DNA from: Pseudomonas cedrina subsp. cedrina
GTDB lineage: Bacteria > Pseudomonadota > Gammaproteobacteria > Pseudomonadales > Pseudomonadaceae
Length of the DNA: 64,000 nt
Reading direction: 5' to 3'
Assembly: GCF_001983175.1 (NCBI RefSeq)
Contig: NZ_MNPW01000012.1
Span: 62,001 to 126,000 of the forward strand
This document shows positions 61,367 through 64,000 of this stretch, piece by piece. The number at the start of each line of letters is the position of its first letter. Positions within the stretch are counted from its first letter, which is position 1. The translations under genes were made by a program, and so were the position numbers. The notes below the pieces were generated by a model. The model was not told where the DNA came from. It ran no database searches and saw nothing but the letters and a program-made list of their open reading frames with translations.

Positions 61367-62578
61367 ATGAAAATCATTGAAGCGCGCGTCATTGTTACCT
61401 GCCCGGGGCGCAATCTGATCACGCTGAAAATCGTCACTGATTCGGGCATCTACGGCATCGGTGATGCGACCTTGAACGGCCGGGAAATGGCGGTGGTCGC
61501 CTACCTTGAAGAGCATGTATTGCCCGCCTTGATCGGTCGCGATGCCCAGCGCATCGAGGACATCTGGCAGTACCTGTATCGCGGCGCCTACTGGCGCCGT
61601 GGTCCGGTGACCATGACCGCGATTGCCGCCGTGGACGTCGCTCTGTGGGACATCAAGGCCAAGGCCGCGCAGATGCCGTTGTACCAGTTGCTCGGGGGTA
61701 AAAGTCGCGAGCGGGTCATGGTCTACGGGCATGCCACTGGCAAGGATATCGAAGGTTGCCTGGACGAAGTCGCCCGGCATGTCGAACTCGGTTACAAGGC
61801 GGTGCGCGTGCAATGCGGGATTCCCGGCATCGCCACCACCTATGGCGTGGCCAAGCGCAGCGGTGAACGTTATGAACCCGCCGACAGCGACCTGCCTGCC
61901 GAGCACGTGTGGGACACCGCCAAATACCTGAACCATGTACCCAAGCTGTTCGCCGCCGTGCGCGAGCGATTCGGCGATGACTTGCACATCCTGCACGACG
62001 TGCACCATCGCCTCACACCGATTGAAGCGGGGCGCCTGGGCAAGGCGGTGGAGCCGTTCAACCTGTTCTGGCTGGAAGACTGCACCCCGGCCGAGAATCA
62101 GCAAGCCTTCCGCCTGATCCGCCAGCACACCACCACGCCGCTGGCGGTGGGTGAAGTGTTCAACTCTATTCACGACTGCCGCGAGCTGATCCAGGAACAG
62201 CTGATCGACTACATCCGCGCCACCCTGGTACATGCCGGTGGCATCACCCATGTGCGCCGCATTGCTGACTTTGCTGCGCTCTACCAGGTGCGCACCGGCT
62301 TTCATGGCGCCACCGACCTGTCGCCGGTGTGCATGGGCGCGGCGCTGCATTTCGATACCTGGGTGCCCAACTTCGGCATTCAAGAGCACATGCCCCACGA
62401 CGAATGTATCGACGAAGTGTTTCCCCACGCCTATCGCTTCGACGATGGCCACTTCACGCCCGGCGAAACGCCGGGGCATGGCGTCGACATCGACGAGAAC
62501 CTGGCGGCGAAATATCCCTACAAGCGCGCCAGCCTGCCGGTCAATCGCCTGGAAGACGGCACGCTCTGGCATTGGTAA
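61367..62578 (+). CDS. Enolase-superfamily dehydratase, D-mannonate dehydratase-like (RspA)
   Basis: 403 residues. The barrel begins with LITLKIVTDSGIYGIGDATL. HDVHHRL and LFWLEDCTPAEN carry the metal ligands, and VGEVFNS is also present. MTAIAAVDVALWDIKAK is typical of the ManD/RspA group. Converts D-mannonate (or related aldonic acid) to 2-keto-3-deoxygluconate, which KdgK then uses. RspA names the E. coli homologue linked to starvation sensing. 4 bases after kdgK. Confidence 0.85.
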   Translation: MKIIEARVIVTCPGRNLITLKIVTDSGIYGIGDATLNGREMAVVAYLEEHVLPALIGRDAQRIEDIWQYLYRGAYWRRGPVTMTAIAAVDVALWDIKAKAAQMPLYQLLGGKSRERVMVYGHATGKDIEGCLDEVARHVELGYKAVRVQCGIPGIATTYGVAKRSGERYEPADSDLPAEHVWDTAKYLNHVPKLFAAVRERFGDDLHILHDVHHRLTPIEAGRLGKAVEPFNLFWLEDCTPAENQQAFRLIRQHTTTPLAVGEVFNSIHDCRELIQEQLIDYIRATLVHAGGITHVRRIADFAALYQVRTGFHGATDLSPVCMGAALHFDTWVPNFGIQEHMPHDECIDEVFPHAYRFDDGHFTPGETPGHGVDIDENLAAKYPYKRASLPVNRLEDGTLWHW

Positions 62579-62644
62579 GCGCTGCCTCGACTGCTTGATA
62601 ACGACAGAACACAGAGTGCCACCCGCCCTGTCAGGAGTTACCCG

Positions 62645-63676
62645 ATGAAAGCATTTCAAGTAAGAGCACCTTTTGAGTTCGGCCTGGCGCAGGTCGAGAT
62701 GCCGCAAGTGGCACCCGGTGAAGTCAAGATTGACGTCGCCTACGCCGGTATCTGCGGCTCGGACATGCACATCATTCACGGGCAAAACGCGTTTGTGCGG
62801 TTTCCGCGTGTGACCGGCCATGAGTTCTCCGGCGTGGTACGGGAAGTGGGCGAGGGGGTCGATAATCTCAAGGTCGGCGACCGCGTGTGCATTGACCCGG
62901 TCATCAGCTGTGGCACCTGTTATCCCTGCAGAATCAACCGACCGAACGTCTGCACCCGGCTGCAAGTGATTGGCGTGCACCGCGATGGCGGGTTCAGCGA
63001 GCAAGTCTGCGTCCCCGCGGACAATGCCCACCGCTTGCCGGACTCGATGTCCCTGAGCCATGCAGCGCTGGTGGAACCGTACACCATCGCCCTCAACGTG
63101 CTGGACCGCATGCAGCCCGAACCGGGCGACAGCCTGTTGATCTACGGCGCGGGCGTGATCGGCTTGACGCTGGTGCAAATGGCCCGGGCGCTGGGGATGA
63201 CCGATATCACCGTGACCGACGTCCTCGATACACGCCTGGAGGCGGCCAGGGCACTCGGGGCCAGCCGCACCCTCAACGGCAAGGACGTTGACGTCGAAGC
63301 AACGATGCGCGAATTGACCCAGGGCGAAGGCGTGCCGCTGATTGTCGACGCCGCCTGCATCCCCGCGCTGATGCCGCAGATGGTGCGCCTGGCCTCGCCT
63401 GCGGGGCGTATCGGCCTGCTGGGTTTCAACACCGTGCCGAGCGACCTGGTGCAATTGGAAATGATCAAGAAAGAACTGACGCTGGTGGGATCGCGCCTGA
63501 ACAATCGCAAATTTCCAAAGGTGATCGAGCTGATCGCCAGCGGCAAATTGCAGGTGCGGGAACTGATCAGCCACCGCGTGAGCTTCGACGAAATGCCGGG
63601 GGCCATCGATTTGATCGAAAACCATCCCGAACAAACCCGCAAGGTTCTCGTGGAACTGAGCGGCGCGCATCCCTAG
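62645..63676 (+). CDS. Zinc-dependent alcohol dehydrogenase, RspB-like
   Basis: 343 residues. GICGSDMH, GHEFSG and the four-Cys structural-zinc lobe (CGTCYPCRINRPNVC) are intact; the dinucleotide motif is GAGVIG. RspB-type enzymes act next to RspA/ManD and oxidise a sugar acid. Starts 66 bases after the dehydratase gene. Probably makes the keto-acid from the uronate or interconverts mannonate and fructuronate-type intermediates; the exact substrate is unknown. Confidence 0.85.
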   Translation: MKAFQVRAPFEFGLAQVEMPQVAPGEVKIDVAYAGICGSDMHIIHGQNAFVRFPRVTGHEFSGVVREVGEGVDNLKVGDRVCIDPVISCGTCYPCRINRPNVCTRLQVIGVHRDGGFSEQVCVPADNAHRLPDSMSLSHAALVEPYTIALNVLDRMQPEPGDSLLIYGAGVIGLTLVQMARALGMTDITVTDVLDTRLEAARALGASRTLNGKDVDVEATMRELTQGEGVPLIVDAACIPALMPQMVRLASPAGRIGLLGFNTVPSDLVQLEMIKKELTLVGSRLNNRKFPKVIELIASGKLQVRELISHRVSFDEMPGAIDLIENHPEQTRKVLVELSGAHP

Positions 63677-63743
63677 TCATCCGTAGACACGCGTGCCCAC
63701 ACGGGCACCCTCACCGAATAAACACAAGAAGCGGGAGGTTCCA

Positions 63744-64000
63744 ATGTTTGGTCAAGGTCGCACATTAATCATCATCATGCTGTTCCTGGCGGGCGTCATC
63801 AATTACCTGGATCGCTCGGCATTGTCCGTTGCCGCGCCGTTCATCCAGAAGGACTACGGTCTTTCGACGGGTGAAATGGGCATGATCTTCAGTAGTTTTT
63901 TCGTCGGTTATGCCGTGTTCAACTTTATCGGCGGCTGGGCGGCCGACCGCTACGGCGCGAAAACCACGCTGTTGCTGGCGATGGTGCTGTGGTCGCTGTT
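63744..64000 (+). CDS. MFS transporter, hexuronate/ACS-type (3' end outside window)
   Basis: Partial: 85 codons from ATG at 63744, with GGGAGG 6 bases upstream. First helix IIIMLFLAGVINYLDRSALS and the loop GGWAADRYGAKTTLLL match the anion:cation symporter branch (ExuT/GudP-like). Last visible gene of the IclR-controlled sugar-acid operon; it would import the hexuronate or aldonate. The end is cut by the window. Confidence 0.85.
   Translation, partial: MFGQGRTLIIIMLFLAGVINYLDRSALSVAAPFIQKDYGLSTGEMGMIFSSFFVGYAVFNFIGGWAADRYGAKTTLLLAMVLWSL

Noticed and set aside
61193..63670. 825-codon open frame on the minus strand
   Set aside because: It lies wholly opposite the dehydratase and RspB-like genes, which have intact family motifs; it is the usual long antisense frame of GC-rich DNA, with no ribosome site or recognisable domain.

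Overview
The window is a GC-rich, gene-dense chromosome segment from a fluorescent-group Pseudomonas. The basis is the gene content (DUF6124, a UreAB fusion, hydroxyproline and hydantoin catabolism, GlxA-type regulators) and GTAGTGAGCGGG-type REP doublets. Species is not assigned. No rRNA, tRNA, CRISPR array, IS element or prophage was seen.

Layout. 1-2900: AT-richer left edge, small orphan genes and a folded DNA/RNA element near a DUF6124 gene. 2900-5500: lysR, EamA exporter and SDR, all leftward. 5700-8800: DUF6338 gene with a coupled small ORF, LysE exporter, a 27-residue membrane peptide and a GlxA-type regulator. 8800-10760: a bacterial pepsin-like protease carrying avidin-like barrels. 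10900-20600: leftward hydantoin-type catabolic operon (hyuA, hyuB, outer-membrane protein, racemase, MFS) preceded by a MalT-like regulator. 20900-26000: ADP-ribosylglycohydrolase, then hydroxyproline catabolism with a divergent AraC regulator. 26200-29400: GH13 trehalose-synthase-like enzyme and PPK2. 29500-34700: Pho-box-driven pstSCAB extended by a Fic-like gene and a HAD-like gene. 35100-44500: small genes, two CheB-like proteins, DUF421, and a fructoselysine-type (frl) operon whose ABC transporter has no ATPase gene nearby. 44700-54700: ureDG-C-AB-FE with urtABCDE, one leftward block for urea import and hydrolysis. 55300-58900: amiC-amiR and an amidase-signature amidase. 59000-64000: a truncated iron-ABC ATPase, then an IclR-controlled kdgK, mannonate-dehydratase-like, rspB-like and MFS operon.

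Main discovery candidate. The leaders of urtA (minus strand), amiC (plus) and the amidase gene (plus) share a roughly 70-nt RNA element. Its first hairpin has compensatory changes (CCATAC/GTATGG, CCCTAC/GTAGGG, CCACAC/GTGTGG). About 22-24 nt later comes a GAC-hexaloop-GTC hairpin whose loop has A at position 1 and G at position 4 in all three copies, the signature of ANTAR-protein targets. Terminator-like hairpins follow, strong for urtA and amiC and weak for the amidase. AmiR, encoded between the copies, is an ANTAR antiterminator. Sigma-54 promoter matches lie about 30 nt upstream of the element at both urtA and amiC. The inferred picture is a nitrogen-limitation regulon in which AmiC/AmiR controls amidase, urea uptake and urease, and itself, by antitermination.

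Other notable items are the pepsin-avidin fusion, the Fic-like protein lacking the catalytic His in the pst operon, the divergent urease, and several very small genes with strong ribosome binding sites.
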